A stretch of DNA of 64,000 nucleotides from Echinometra lucunter (lineage: Eukaryota > Echinodermata > Echinoidea > Camarodonta > Echinometridae). Under the pieces are notes generated by a model. That model did not search any database and was not told where the DNA came from. It saw nothing but the letters and a program-made list of their open reading frames with translations. Numbering within the stretch: position 1 is the first letter of the stretch; the number at the start of each line of letters is the position of its first letter. The stretch is from contig CM057167.1 in NCBI GenBank assembly GCA_029962745.1, positions 24,962,642 to 25,026,641 on the forward strand, given 5' to 3'. The position numbers and the translations under genes were made by a program. Positions 12,421 to 23,494 of this stretch are shown in pieces.

Positions 12421-13768
12421 GAGGGAAGAGGAAGGAGGGGAAAACAAGAAAAAAAAAGAGAAGTAAGGTGCCCAAATAGAGTCATATTCGGCTTATTTAC
12501 TTGTGTATTTTGACGACGAAATAACACTTGATCCACGAAAGAGAGTGTATATTTTCCTCGCTCGCTGCGCTCGCTCGTATTATATTTAGATACAGGATAT
12601 TTTCGGAAAGCAAACACATTCGGCAAGTGAGATGAACAAATATATAATTTAGATATCTTTAGGCCCATCAAGAATTATCAGCTTCTACCATGAAAAAGAG
12701 TATATATATTTTTTCCTCGCTGGTATAATATTAAAATTTAGGATGGTCTTTGAAAGCGAATGACTCAGGCGAGAAAGGTGATCAAATATACAATTTAGAT
12801 ATCTTTAGGCCCATCATGTATTTTGATGAAGAATTATCAGCTTCTACCATGAAAAAGAGTATATATATTTTTCCTCGCTCGTATAATATTCAGATACAAG
12901 ATGGATTTGGGAAAGCAAATGAATTCGGCCAGCTAGACCCATCATATATTTTGATGAAGAATTATCACCCATCATAAAAAGAGTATATATATATTTTTCC
13001 TCGCTCACTACGCTCACTCGTATGAAATTTAGATACAGGATGGTCTTTGAAAGCAAATAAATTAGGTAAGAGAGGTGACCAAACATATCAAAACAGATAT
13101 CTTAAAGGCCCATCATGTATTTTGATGAAGAACTTTCACTTCTATCATGAAAAGGAGTATTTATTTATTTCTCTCGATCGCTACGCTCGCTCGTATTAAA
13201 TTTACATACAAGATGGTTGGGGAAAGCAAACGAATTCGGCAAGCTAGGTGACCAAATGTACATGTATAAGTTAAATATCTCATAGTTAATTCCATCGTGT
13301 ATTGGGATGAAGAATTATCACTTCTATCATGAAAAAGTGTATATATATTTTTTCCTCGCTCGCTGCGCTCGCTCGTATAATATTCAGATTTAGGATGGTC
13401 TTTAAAAGCGAATGAACCAGGCTAGAGAGGTGACCAAATATACAATTTAGATATCTTTAAGCCCATCATGTAGTTTGATGAAGAACTATCACTTCTACGA
13501 AAGAGAGTGTATATTTTTCCTCGCTCGCTGCGCTCGCTCGTATTATATGTAGATACAGGATGTTTTCGGAAAGCAAACACATTCGGCAAGTGAGGTAAAC
13601 AAATATATAAGTTAGAAGGAAAAATATGATAGAGACACACAACCGAACATGCCTCGTGGGCTTTATACGGTTGAATTTGTCGATGTTGGTCGTCGGTAAT
13701 CGGTGGCATTGTTTGTCGGCAATCTGGCCTCTACACCCCCCATTGAAAAAAGTCTAGCGACGCCCCTG
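12279..13768. mobile_element. hAT-like non-autonomous element, 1490 bp, with internal array
   Basis: TIR CAGGGGCGTCGCT at the left, inverted at the right (AGCGACGCCCCTG). Perfect 8-bp target duplication TCCAAGAA at 12271-12278 and 13769-13776. The body consists of a poly-C run, an (AG)n run at about 12369-12415 and a satellite-like array at 12530-13620. No transposase was found. Confidence 0.9.
12530..13620. repeat. satellite-like array of ~130-190-bp units
   Basis: Seven imperfect units, each with CCTCGCTCG(CTGCGCTCGCTCG)TAT, marked near 12556, 12714, 12868, 13000, 13171, 13351 and 13518, preceded by AGTATATATATTTTT. The units also share AGGCCCATCATGTATTTTGA. The array is contained in the hAT-like element. 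Confidence 0.85.
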
Positions 13769-13776
13769 TCCAAGAA

Positions 13777-13849
13777 CCAATAATTTCTCGATCCCTCACC
13801 CCCTTCTCTCCCCCCCCCCTCTCTTCACTATCTTTCTTCCTCCCCCTCC

Positions 13850-13918
<69 letters not shown>

Positions 13919-15171
13919 AGATATCAGCTTGGGTTCGGGCAAGAATGGGTTGTCGATCTACATTTTCTTGCATGCTTAGTGTCTTTTATGCAGAAACTAC
14001 TTGGTGTTTTAAATTGGAACCACGGAAAATCTTATACCGCGTAAGAGTGATAGAGTCATTCCCCATTTTAGAGTTTCCCCATACTGGACATGCATTGCTC
14101 TTGTGGTGTAAGGCCTCGGCCCCAGGATATAAAATATCTGAGATTACAATGATCCATGTTGTCAAGGCATCACTGGACAAAACACCAATTAAAAAATCAT
14201 AAAGATACATCAAAGTAAACAATACTTGAAATTTATTTGAATACTAATTTTTCGTGACGACTCTTGCATTTACAACAGATTCTGAATCATTACAAAAACT
14301 ATTCATATCTACACAAACTCATGAAATCACGTATGATACCCCTCTACCACAACTAACTCTGACCCATTCAAAATGGAAATTTGAACAATGATTTCGTTGA
14401 TTTAATACTATATTTCAAAATATACATAATACACAAAGATTCAGATAATGAATTCATGATTAATCTTGTTTTGTTCATTTAAAAAAAACTATAGTTTGAA
14501 CAAACAAAACAATTAGTGCCATTACCAACACAAAAGCACATAAAAGGAAGCTGAAGACATGTCAAAATATCTAAAGCAGAAGTTTTGTTTGGGGTGGATT
14601 TGGTATGCTCAAACAAATCATATAATGGGAGAAGGTAAAAAAAAAAATGAAGGCAGTGATTATTTCAATCACGTATGAACAGTAATGACCATCTAACCTG
14701 TGGCACATATCATCCTCAGGATTCTTAAACCCAATCACATTGCTTAGGTCAAACATTTTTTTTTTGTTTGGGGCTGTCATATTTTCAAGCAAATTATTTT
14801 TAATGGCAGTCCTTCTTCTGCAAATGATTTTATGTTTGATAAAATAAAATAATTTGACAACTTATTATTTTGTGTTTGTTACATATACATGCTTACTTAT
14901 GATTTGTATTCTTTAAATATGTTACCGAAAAAATACTGTACTTATATGAATCCAGAAGAAAATGAATCAAATCAATCAAATCAAACGTTTTTTGACACAA
15001 TACCCCTTTCTACTGCACTTCTTAACATGGGTTGTAAAAAGTTGAACTTGAGTTGTACAAACTGTGGCAGGGTTAATTATTTGAGGTAAATACTTTGGCT
15101 TAATTTCAAATCAAATTGCCCAACAAGCCATATCATTCCCATTATTTCTAGAATATTATGAGAAGTAAAAT
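13777..15171. other. intergenic between copies 1 and 2
   Basis: Holds a (TC)n microsatellite at 13861-13916 with flanking poly-C, otherwise AT-rich sequence without coding character. Confidence 0.6.
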
Positions 15172-15179
15172 GATGACGT

Positions 15180-15425
15180 CAGGGGCGGCGCTACAGGAGG
15201 GCAGGGGCTGCCGACCGCTCCCTATGTTTTTTTCAAGTGATCCAAAAGAAGTAAAAAAAAAAGAGAAACGGAAGAAAAAGAGAAGGAAGAAGTAAGACAT
15301 GTAAGAAGAGTATGGGGAAAGAGAGGGCTGGGTCATGCAATTATATCATACCCCTATTTTTTCATCTCACCTATGGGTCATCTTGCCCCCCCCCCCCTTA
15401 TCAAAATACCCTGGCGCCGCCCCTG
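15180..15425 (+). mobile_element. hAT-like MITE, 246 bp
   Basis: TIR CAGGGGCGGCGCTACAGG at the left and CCTGGCGCCGCCCCTG at the right. Target duplications GATGACGT (15172-15179) and GATGACAT (15426-15433) differ at one base. Relatives lie at about 17405-17656 (inverted) and 21070-21362. It ends 45 bp past the stop of copy 2, probably in its 3' UTR. Confidence 0.85.
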
Positions 15426-15470
15426 GATGACATTCAGCTTTCAGGTAATAGGAAGGTCAAGATCTATGGT

Positions 15471-18400
15471 TTAGTCCAAAGTGATAGGTCCAATGTCCTC
15501 CTCAAAGAAGTTCTTCACCGTTCTCTTGGACAAGAGCTTGCCCTGAGGGTTGGTTGTCCCTGGTGGGAGGAGGCACAAGTAGACCGGAGTGTCCGCCCCC
15601 TGGTCTGGAGTGAGCCTGCGTTTGGCGCCCTCGCCAGTATGGTGAGCTGTCATGCCTGTCTCAACATAACCAGGACAGCACTGAAAGGCAAAGAAAAGCG
15701 GGAACAAAAAAAAGACAAAAAAAAAAAAAAAAACACATTGAGGGGACAAAAAAATACTGAAACAAGACTCGATTTTCAGGTATACAGACACACGCATGCG
15801 TGCACTTTATTGGCTCATCTGTTCTGACCGGTCACAGGTCACCGTACATCTGCATGTCACTTGCATGAGGGGACAAAATTAGAGTTGTACACGAATTCGT
15901 TGTATTATAGGTGACTAGTTGTCCATACGAGTTTGCTCAAAATATCAAAACGAAACAAAAAGGGGAAAAATGAAAAGAAATGGGCCATGTATCTCATAAT
16001 AAATGAAGTGCAGTTTAGCTAAAATCTAACATAAAAGGGTAATTCTTTCAATTCTCACATTTCAAACAAACGAATACACCAAAATCTAAACGTATATGTG
16101 ATGGTCGATGACATCTAACCACTATACCACCCTCCAATGACAAAAGGAAGCAACTCCGATATTTTTCAACGTTGGCTTTTTCTTGATTTGGCATGTTTGG
16201 TGCACATGTTTGTATGCTCTACATGAACCCCAATTTCCGAAACAAAAGCAACTCCATATATTTCCTCGTAAACGGTGACCTATTTTCTTCATATTCAGAA
16301 AGAAACTAATTCTACAGAGTTGCTTCCTTTCGTCACAGACGGCAGTAGGCCTATAGTTATACTGAATTATCTTTAAAGCACTTCAAGAAATTTATTCTAC
16401 TTTTTCTGTATTCTTATTTTTCCTTGCAAACTTCGATAGCAAGGCCTATCTATACCTTTACAGATGTTGAGACTTTGCGAGTTCCAAGTAGGCCCATATA
16501 CTTACACAATTGATAAGAACATCCTTCTTGCTTGAATCCTTGCTGATATTTTGACCCTGAATTCTGGTGAGGGCAACCGCGCCAAGTTTGCTGGTCCCAT
16601 AAGCCCAGTCCACCCATCCTTTCTTCACATGGTCTCCTTCCTTAGCGGCCCTGCGAAAAAAAAGTCATATTTATAAGTTATAACAAACTCCTTGGACCAA
16701 GAAAAATCGTGTTTAATAGAAACCTTGTAATATTAGGGCATATTCAGAGTGCCCAGCTTTCATCAAAAGATCTGAAAATCATACTGTTCAAGATATTTTT
16801 CCGAGAATTAATTAAGAGTCTACTTACTCAACAAATTCACTCATAAGATCAGTCATACCCTGCTCAGTCGAGGCTTCCCTGAATCTCTTCTGGAGTTCTT
16901 CACTGATTCTGTTGTATGTCATAGCCGCTCCTAAGCTGGCAACATGAACAATCCTACATTTCAGTTGAAACAACAACAACAAAAGTTTAAAGGTATTATC
17001 ACCCTGGCATACAAGCTTGGAAAATTTAAAAATTCTGAATTGAAGTTAAGTAAGAGTACTGAGATACAGTGGAACGTTCAACAAAACTTCCTGCGACCAA
17101 GGAAATCACTTTGGTGAACTTCAAATGTTGTTATTGAAATGGTTCTAAAGGCAAAAAACACACACAAGAAAAGGGCCTGGCAAAAAACTGCTATGATGAT
17201 AGTTTGATGTGATGAGAATTTGTTAAAGCAGTCTCATTTTGAGTAAAGACAGTGGTATTTATAACAGGCTAAACGATACACTTGGAGTAAAAGTATCCTC
17301 CTTCAAGTGGTCTCCGAAACAGGTTTCTTTAATTTCACTGAAACATATTTCTCATCGAAACCTGTGCAAGAATAACCAGTACTTAAAGCCCCCCCCCCCC
17401 CCCCGGCCGGGCGGCGCCAGGGTATTTGACGAGGGAGCGGGGAGGTAGAGTTTATTTTACGTTTAAAATATATTAAAGCAACTATAGGGTATTACATATT
17501 TGCATGACCCAGCCCTCTCTTTCCCCATACATACTCTTCTTTCTTCTCCTTCCTCTCTTTTCTTTTAAAATTCCTTTCTTCCTCTCTTTTTTATCATTTG
17601 AAAAATGATCGGACGGTTGCCCCTGTCCCCCCCCCCCCCCCCCGGTAGCCGCTCCTGAAACCACCTACCTGTAAAGACCATTTTTCTTGGCCCTTATAAA
17701 GTGGCTTTCATAAAACTGTATTAGTATCTTACCTTCCCCCATCCCTGATAAGAGGTAGGAATATGTTGGTCATTAGCCGTACTCCATGGTAGTTGGTCTT
17801 GATGCTTCCTGCTGCCTGCTCAGACATTGGAGTGTCGTTACCCTGTAAAATAGATATACTGAAAAAATGTGAATTTCATTATGTCACTACCTAGATGTAA
17901 ATAACATATTCAACACTAAACTACATTGCTGGCTGCACAAGTATGTTGCCGACCTTCGAAAAAAAATTATTATACGTTTTAGTGAGGGCTTCATCAAATA
18001 AGGGTGACATCTAAGTCAAAACTTTTTTAGTGATGACCATGGGTCTGTATTCTATAACGACTTAAGCATTCTACAATAAGTGATATGAAAATTAAAAAAG
18101 AGAAACAATAGATTGTTTGGGAATGCTGATTTTTTCCTTTGTGCAATGAAAGTGGCTCTTTAAAGGTGAAATAGGTGGCATACTAGGCTGGTTGACGCCC
18201 TATTGCCTCCTTAATTCAACACTCGGACCATAATATTGCAATTATTAAGGTCAATCAAGTAGCTGCAAATAATACTCACCTCAAAGGCAAACTCTAGAAC
18301 TTCGGAATCCTTCATATAAGTTTCGTCAAAGTTTCAGCCATCTACTTCTTTTATGTTCACACCTCTGTGAAAGCCGGAGTGATTTCCCTTCTCGAAATGA

Positions 18401-19346
18401 TATTTTTTGCCCTGTCAGTTATGTAAAGCCCAGACATATACTCAGATTCTTACCTACCTTATAAGCAATGCCTGCATTGTTAACCAGAATGTCCAAGCCA
18501 CCATGTTCAGCCTTGATGTCATCTCTTAGTTTCTCCATGCTCGTCACGTCATCGACATCAAGAAGGTGGAATCTAGGATTAAGACCCTCCTTCTTCAAGA
18601 CGTCCACAGCCTGCATCCCTCGCTCCTGATTCCTAGCTGTCAGGTATACCATCCCATTATATTCTCACCAAAGTGTATGCAGAGAGCTCGCACGATGGCA
18701 AGACCAACTCCGGAGTTACTTCCAGTTACCTGAATTATTTTTAAAAGAGAGAGAGAGAGAGAAAGTATCTAGCATCGCTTGTGTTTAATTGGGAGGGGAG
18801 AAGTCAATCACTGCGACATGGATTTCTTTTCCCAGTAAAACTGATCTTGGCATGAAGAGCGGGTGTAAAGCATCAGGAGAACCCCCCCCCCCCCCCCCCC
18901 ATGCGCCCCGGCCTCCACCCCAGCATATCAACTGACTCCAAGTATGACATAATAGCTATTAAAAGTATTGCAGATCACTTCCAAAAGTTGTAGGAAAATG
19001 TGACAAATTTAAGTTAGATTTTTGTCTGTGGTTCCATTATTATTATCATCATTATTATTTTGTTGATAATGTTTAGCAACTCCTAAATGAAATACTGCTC
19101 GTAAAGTATACTGGACGCAGTTGGAGAGTTTTTGGAGGGACTCCGGATCCGCCGTCGCAGCGTAGTTTAGATGAACAATTATGATCGCATTGGGCGTATT
19201 TTATTCTCTCTCTTTCTGTCTTTCTCTGACTAAGATAAGAATATCCGCATAATGAGATGAATTTCATAGGTGATTATTCTTTTCAAATAAGTGCACATAA
19301 TTTCAAAACATCGAGATCTACTTACGATAGCGACTTTGGGAGGCAT
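15471..19346 (-). pseudogene. carbonyl reductase 1-like, copy 2, frameshifted in exon 2
   Basis: Same six-exon layout on the minus strand: 19346-19326 (MPPKVAI), 18729-18458, 17842-17733, 16953-16828, 16650-16506, 15680-15471 (stop). Splice sites are all canonical and exons 3-6 are open in phase. Exon 2 is 272 nt instead of 267: ATATT is inserted on the plus strand near 18659-18663, against CCCATTCTCACC in the other copies. The reading frame then leaves the family after residue 30 and meets TGA six codons later, losing everything after the nucleotide-binding glycines. Lys25 of the other copies is Ile here. An internal ATG just past the insertion would restore frame but lacks the TGxxxGxG loop. 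It is a recent pseudogene or a sequence error. Confidence 0.85.
17405..17656 (-). mobile_element. hAT-like MITE, inverted relative of 15180
   Basis: Carries GGCGGCGCCAGGGTATTTG at the left, TGCATGACCCAGCCCTCTC inside and GTAGCCGCTCCTG at the right, as in the copies at 15180 and 21070. The ends are blurred by poly-C. It lies in intron 3 of copy 2, between exons 4 and 3 by coordinate. Confidence 0.7.
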
Positions 19347-19435
19347 TTTGATATCCTAGCTCAGGAAGACACTGACTGTCTGCAGGTCTAGCTATGTTAG
19401 TCAGTCTGCACCGTCACCTGCTAGTCCCAGTTCAC

Positions 19436-19942
19436 TTTGGAATGAACCGCTTCAGGTTCTTGTCAAGGTTCAAGGTCTAAATTGTGCAATGTCAATAATG
19501 ACACAGGTTTTTTTTTTTTCTTTTTAAAATAACTTTATATAATGTCACAAACCGTTTCATAGATAAGAACACATTTCATGTGAAACAAAATAAATTTTCA
19601 TGAACAATACTGTCTTCAAAGATACATCTTTTAAACAAACTAAACATAGGTAAGTCATGAAAGACTTTTTTGATATTCGGATCGGAACTGTTAAATCAAT
19701 TGCATACTTTGCATAAACAATAAGAAGGCTTATACTCTTTGACTGTTTGTTTTTCAAGTCTTACCCTTTGATAAAAACAGAGACATCAAGAGAGAAATCA
19801 ACTTTATAAAGCTCTTATACTATACGTATACTATACGTTACTAAATCTTAACCAAAATAATTGTGGATATGTTACATTGGAAAGAACTGCTTCAGGTTCT
19901 GGTCAAGGTGCAATGCCTCAATTGTGCAATGTAAATAATGAT
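19436..19942. repeat. direct repeat pair upstream of copy 2
   Basis: About 65-bp segments at 19436-19500 and 19875-19942 share GCTTCAGGTTCT and AATTGTGCAATGT, separated by about 370 bp. The duplication lies between the copy 2 start codon and its conserved upstream block, and accounts for part of the extra spacing relative to copy 1. Confidence 0.7.
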
Positions 19943-20030
19943 TATGTTAGTACAACCATAGAGCTCTAGCTCCATGGTATAACACAAAAATGTTCACGAT
20001 GTTTCATTTCATCTTGGGTCGGATATTTCA

Positions 20031-20205
20031 TAAGCTATTGAAGAAATTAACCTTTTCCTTTAGAATAAATCGAATTTGATCTTTTCTTCACATATTATGC
20101 AGTAATGTTTGTTTCTTTAACAAGAAAATTGATCCTACAGTTGGAAACGAGAATACCATAAACATTATCGCACAAAAGTGGGCGTGGCTTTATGGGGCGT
20201 GGCCG
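20031..20205 (-). promoter_or_regulatory. conserved upstream block of reductase copy 2
   Basis: Matches 11690-11905 almost throughout (TAAGCTATTG, CCTTTTCCT, GAATTTGAT, GTTTGTTTCTTTAACA, CCATAAACA). It ends in GTGGGCGTGGC and GGGGCGTGGCC near 20178-20203. It lies about 690 bp upstream of the ATG. The promoter role is inferred. Confidence 0.5.
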
Positions 20206-20293
20206 GCTTATCAAGGGCTGGATCAAACTTGGCCGGATGGATCACGTTCATGGTATCAAAATGTATTCGCCGACCTGCATCGTCTTACTTTGT

Positions 20294-20526
20294 GGAGGCG
20301 CTGTGGCTCAGTGGTAGAGCAGTGGTCTCGTAGCCGGGAGTACCCGGGTTCGAAACCAAGCGGATTCGTTAATGCCCTTTGATAAGGTATTAATCCTCAT
20401 TACCAAGTCCTTCGGAGGGGACCTAAAGCCGTCGGTCCCCTGGTTGCTTACTAATAACAAGCATACACATGCTTTCTCAGCAGTCAGGTAAAACAACCAA
20501 CCAACCAACTTTTTTTTTTTTTTTTT
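20294..20526 (+). mobile_element. tRNA-derived SINE
   Basis: RNA polymerase III A box TGGCTCAGTGG (20304-20314) and B box GGTTCGAAACC (20347-20357), spaced as in a tRNA. A non-tRNA body (GTCCTTCGGAGGGGACC) and a (CAAC)n/poly-T tail follow. The length and tail mark a SINE rather than a tRNA gene. Confidence 0.85.
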
Positions 20527-20923
20527 CAAAATGTGCCCCATCTACGCTACAATAGAGAATCAAGACTCACATCCGTGGATATTAAAGAAAACATCAGATA
20601 GCACCTCATAGAGGTAGAAAAAACAAAACAAATCAAACAAAAACAGAGAAAAGGACAATACAAATCGAAACACGCACATAATGTTCATTTATGCTAAACC
20701 ATCACGTAAGATGCGCATTCTGCACACAATTCCTAAATAGATATACCAAGAAAAAAAAATGTCAATAAAATCTTTCATTTATGCCACTGCAACATGAAGT
20801 GGATTGGTTGGCTCAATGCACATGTAAATGTATCGTTAAATGGGTTACAAATAAGGCCTATACATATTACAGATCCAAGATACAAGAATTTCTCTCCCTC
20901 TCTCTTCCAAGATACTAGAATCT

Positions 20924-20960
<37 letters not shown>

Positions 20961-23494
20961 CCTCCCCCTCTCTCTCTCTCTCTCTCTCTCCCTCTCTCTC
21001 TCTCTGCCTCTCTCTCCCTCTGGGTTTGAACAAGCTTTATTTGCATTTATTGTAAGATTGTGTATTTGCCAGGGGCGGCGCTACAGGAGGGGGGGGGGAG
21101 GGGGGAACAGGGGGTACACAGCCCCCACCTATGATTTTTCAAGTGATTTAAAAAAAAGAAAGAAAGAAAGAAAGAAAGAAAGGGAGAAAATGAGGAAAAA
21201 GAGGAGGAGGAAGAAAGAAGGGTATGTGAAAAGAGAGGGCTGGTTCATGCAACTATATAATGCCCTGGGGTTTTTTAAAATTTAAAACGTAATCAAAATT
21301 ACCTATGGGTCATCTTCCTCCCCCCCCCCCCCTCCCCTCAAAATACCCTGGCGCCGCCCCTGACCTTTGCAGCAGAGATTATTTGGTGTGTAATCGGTAC
21401 CAAGGAAAAACCCTATACAGCATAGTATGTATGACATGATGGTATTAATTTACTTTCCCCTTTCACTGGAATCTGGATAGTTTACAAGTGGTTTATGTAG
21501 ACTTTGGCCCAGGAAATGATCCATGTTACAAAGAAAGCCAACTTTTGAGAGCCCTATTTTAATGGGGGGGGGGGGCTGCATATTTTTTCATGTCAGAAAT
21601 CTGTTAGCAGAGACAAATTTGCCCCCTAAATCTGCCACTAAATCCACTAGTGCAGTTGACATACATGACCATGCATGACTTTGTATGGTCAGTGGGGGAT
21701 TTAGGGGACACGCTTGGCCCTCTCTCTCTTTAAACAGAGGTGTAAATTGTGCCCCCCTTAGACCCAAAGCAATTTTTTTTTTTTGCCTGTCAGTGAATTA
21801 AAACAGACAAAATGACCCCAGAATATCTTCATTTTCCATGTTTGGCTTCCCCCCCCCCCCCCCACCCCCACCTCCATAAGAATTTTTTTAGCAGTTTATG
21901 CTCCCCCCGCCATCTTTTCCCACAAAATCCTGGTTTTGGTCATAATATTATCCTCAGTCTTATTTGGCAGTTTTGGAAGTTGGCCCAGATTTGCCTTCTT
22001 CCTCATGTTTCTGCTGCAGAATTGGCATTACCGACAAATAAAAAAAAAATCACAAAGAAACATTGAAGTAAATGTTACTAGAAAGTTTATTCTAATTCTA
22101 ATTTTACATGACTTTTTGAATTAATTAGCACTTGAAATCAATGCACAAGATTCCAAATCATTTTTGAAATATGTATATATATCTATACAACTCATTACCA
22201 CATGTAGTCTAACAGTACTCCATCACAACTATATATGACCCATTTAAAATGGAAATTTGAACAATTTATTTGATTTAAGATTGTTTTTCAAAATATACAA
22301 ATACATGTAGATTTAGATGATTAGTCTTGTTTCAGTTCATTTCTTCAAACTCTAGGTTCAAAAACAAAATGAAAAAAATAAAGCCATCAACAAGACTGCA
22401 TGCAAGCACACAACAGAAAACATAAAAGGCATGTCAGTATAGTTTGTACTTCTTGACAGGTTTCCTTTCTTTCTTTCTAGTAAAAAACTTGAGGTGGGGG
22501 GGGGGGGTCGATATACACTTGGACAAATAGGCACACTGGAATAGGTATCAATACATAAACCATAGTTCTTTCTAAGAATAACAAATTGCATGAACTGGAG
22601 GTATTAACAAATTTTATTTGTGACTCTTCTCAGAAATTCTTAACCCCATTAAGATTTTTATGAGGGATAGACATATAACTCATGCATCTCCTCTCTACCT
22701 ACTGCATGAGGACTTAGGTATGTCTAGGTGTGATTTTCTTTTCTTTGACAAAAAAAAAACCCTCTTCACTCTGCACTACAGTGTAAAATGTGATGTCAAT
22801 CTTGGTTGAAACTTCTAATATTTTTGCTCATTATTTCTCACCACAAGCATGATGCCCCTCCCCTCTCATCAGTCATCTTCATCCCATTCATCTAAATTTA
22901 CAACAACAACAACAAAAAACAAATCTGAAATGCTTGTGATAAGAAATACTGAGCTAAAAATATGAAACATTTTTACCACAAAAGACATCAAATTTTGCAC
23001 AAATGTTAATTTTTTTTTTCAACGATCACTTCTAATTAGATTTTCTTCACTTTCTTTTTCAGACCTAATGGCACGCCAGGCAACTGAAAGAGCAAGATAA
23101 GCTCTTTTGTTTAATACCAACTTTGCCATGGTAGCACAAATATTTCTGAAGATATACAGACAAGCCTGCTTTAGTGATCACGTGTAATAGAAAGACCCCC
23201 TGTCTATAAAGAATTAAAGACCACAATTTTTGTTTCCCTTGAATATCTAATCCCTTTGAAACATGTATCAAAAGAACCTATCCATAAAGACCACCTGTTC
23301 ATAAGGACTGTTCCTTGACTCCCTTGGGTGGTCTTTATATACAGGTTTCAGTGTACTAGATTTTGTGCTATTTGGCAGTGAACATTTTCCATGGAATTGC
23401 CCAGGCGTACATAAACTTTTGGCCCCAACTGTATGAATTTGAGGTAAAATACTGACATTCAGCTATCTGGTAATGAGAAGACTAAAAGTATGGT
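20527..23494. other. intergenic between copies 2 and 3
   Basis: Contains (CT)n tracts at about 20930-21022, the MITE at 21070-21362, poly-G/C runs, and AT-rich sequence. The longest frames are repeats of CT or GA. No gene was seen. Confidence 0.6.
21070..21362 (+). mobile_element. hAT-like MITE, third copy
   Basis: The same CAGGGGCGGCGCTACAGG left end and GGCGCCGCCCCTG right end as 15180-15425, with GA-rich interior and GAGAGGGCTGG motif. The flanks GTATTTGC and ACCTTTGC match at five of eight bases, so the insertion is older. Confidence 0.8.

Noticed and set aside
12193..12671. Several frames rich in Ser-Leu or Arg-Glu
   Set aside because: They translate an (AG)n microsatellite and poly-C inside a hAT-like element.
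20294..20366. tRNA gene
   Set aside because: A and B boxes are present, but the sequence continues into a SINE body and tail and lacks a clean acceptor stem.
20794..21285. 163-codon plus-strand frame
   Set aside because: Its length comes from (CT)n and GA-rich repeats and a MITE; no domain was recognised.
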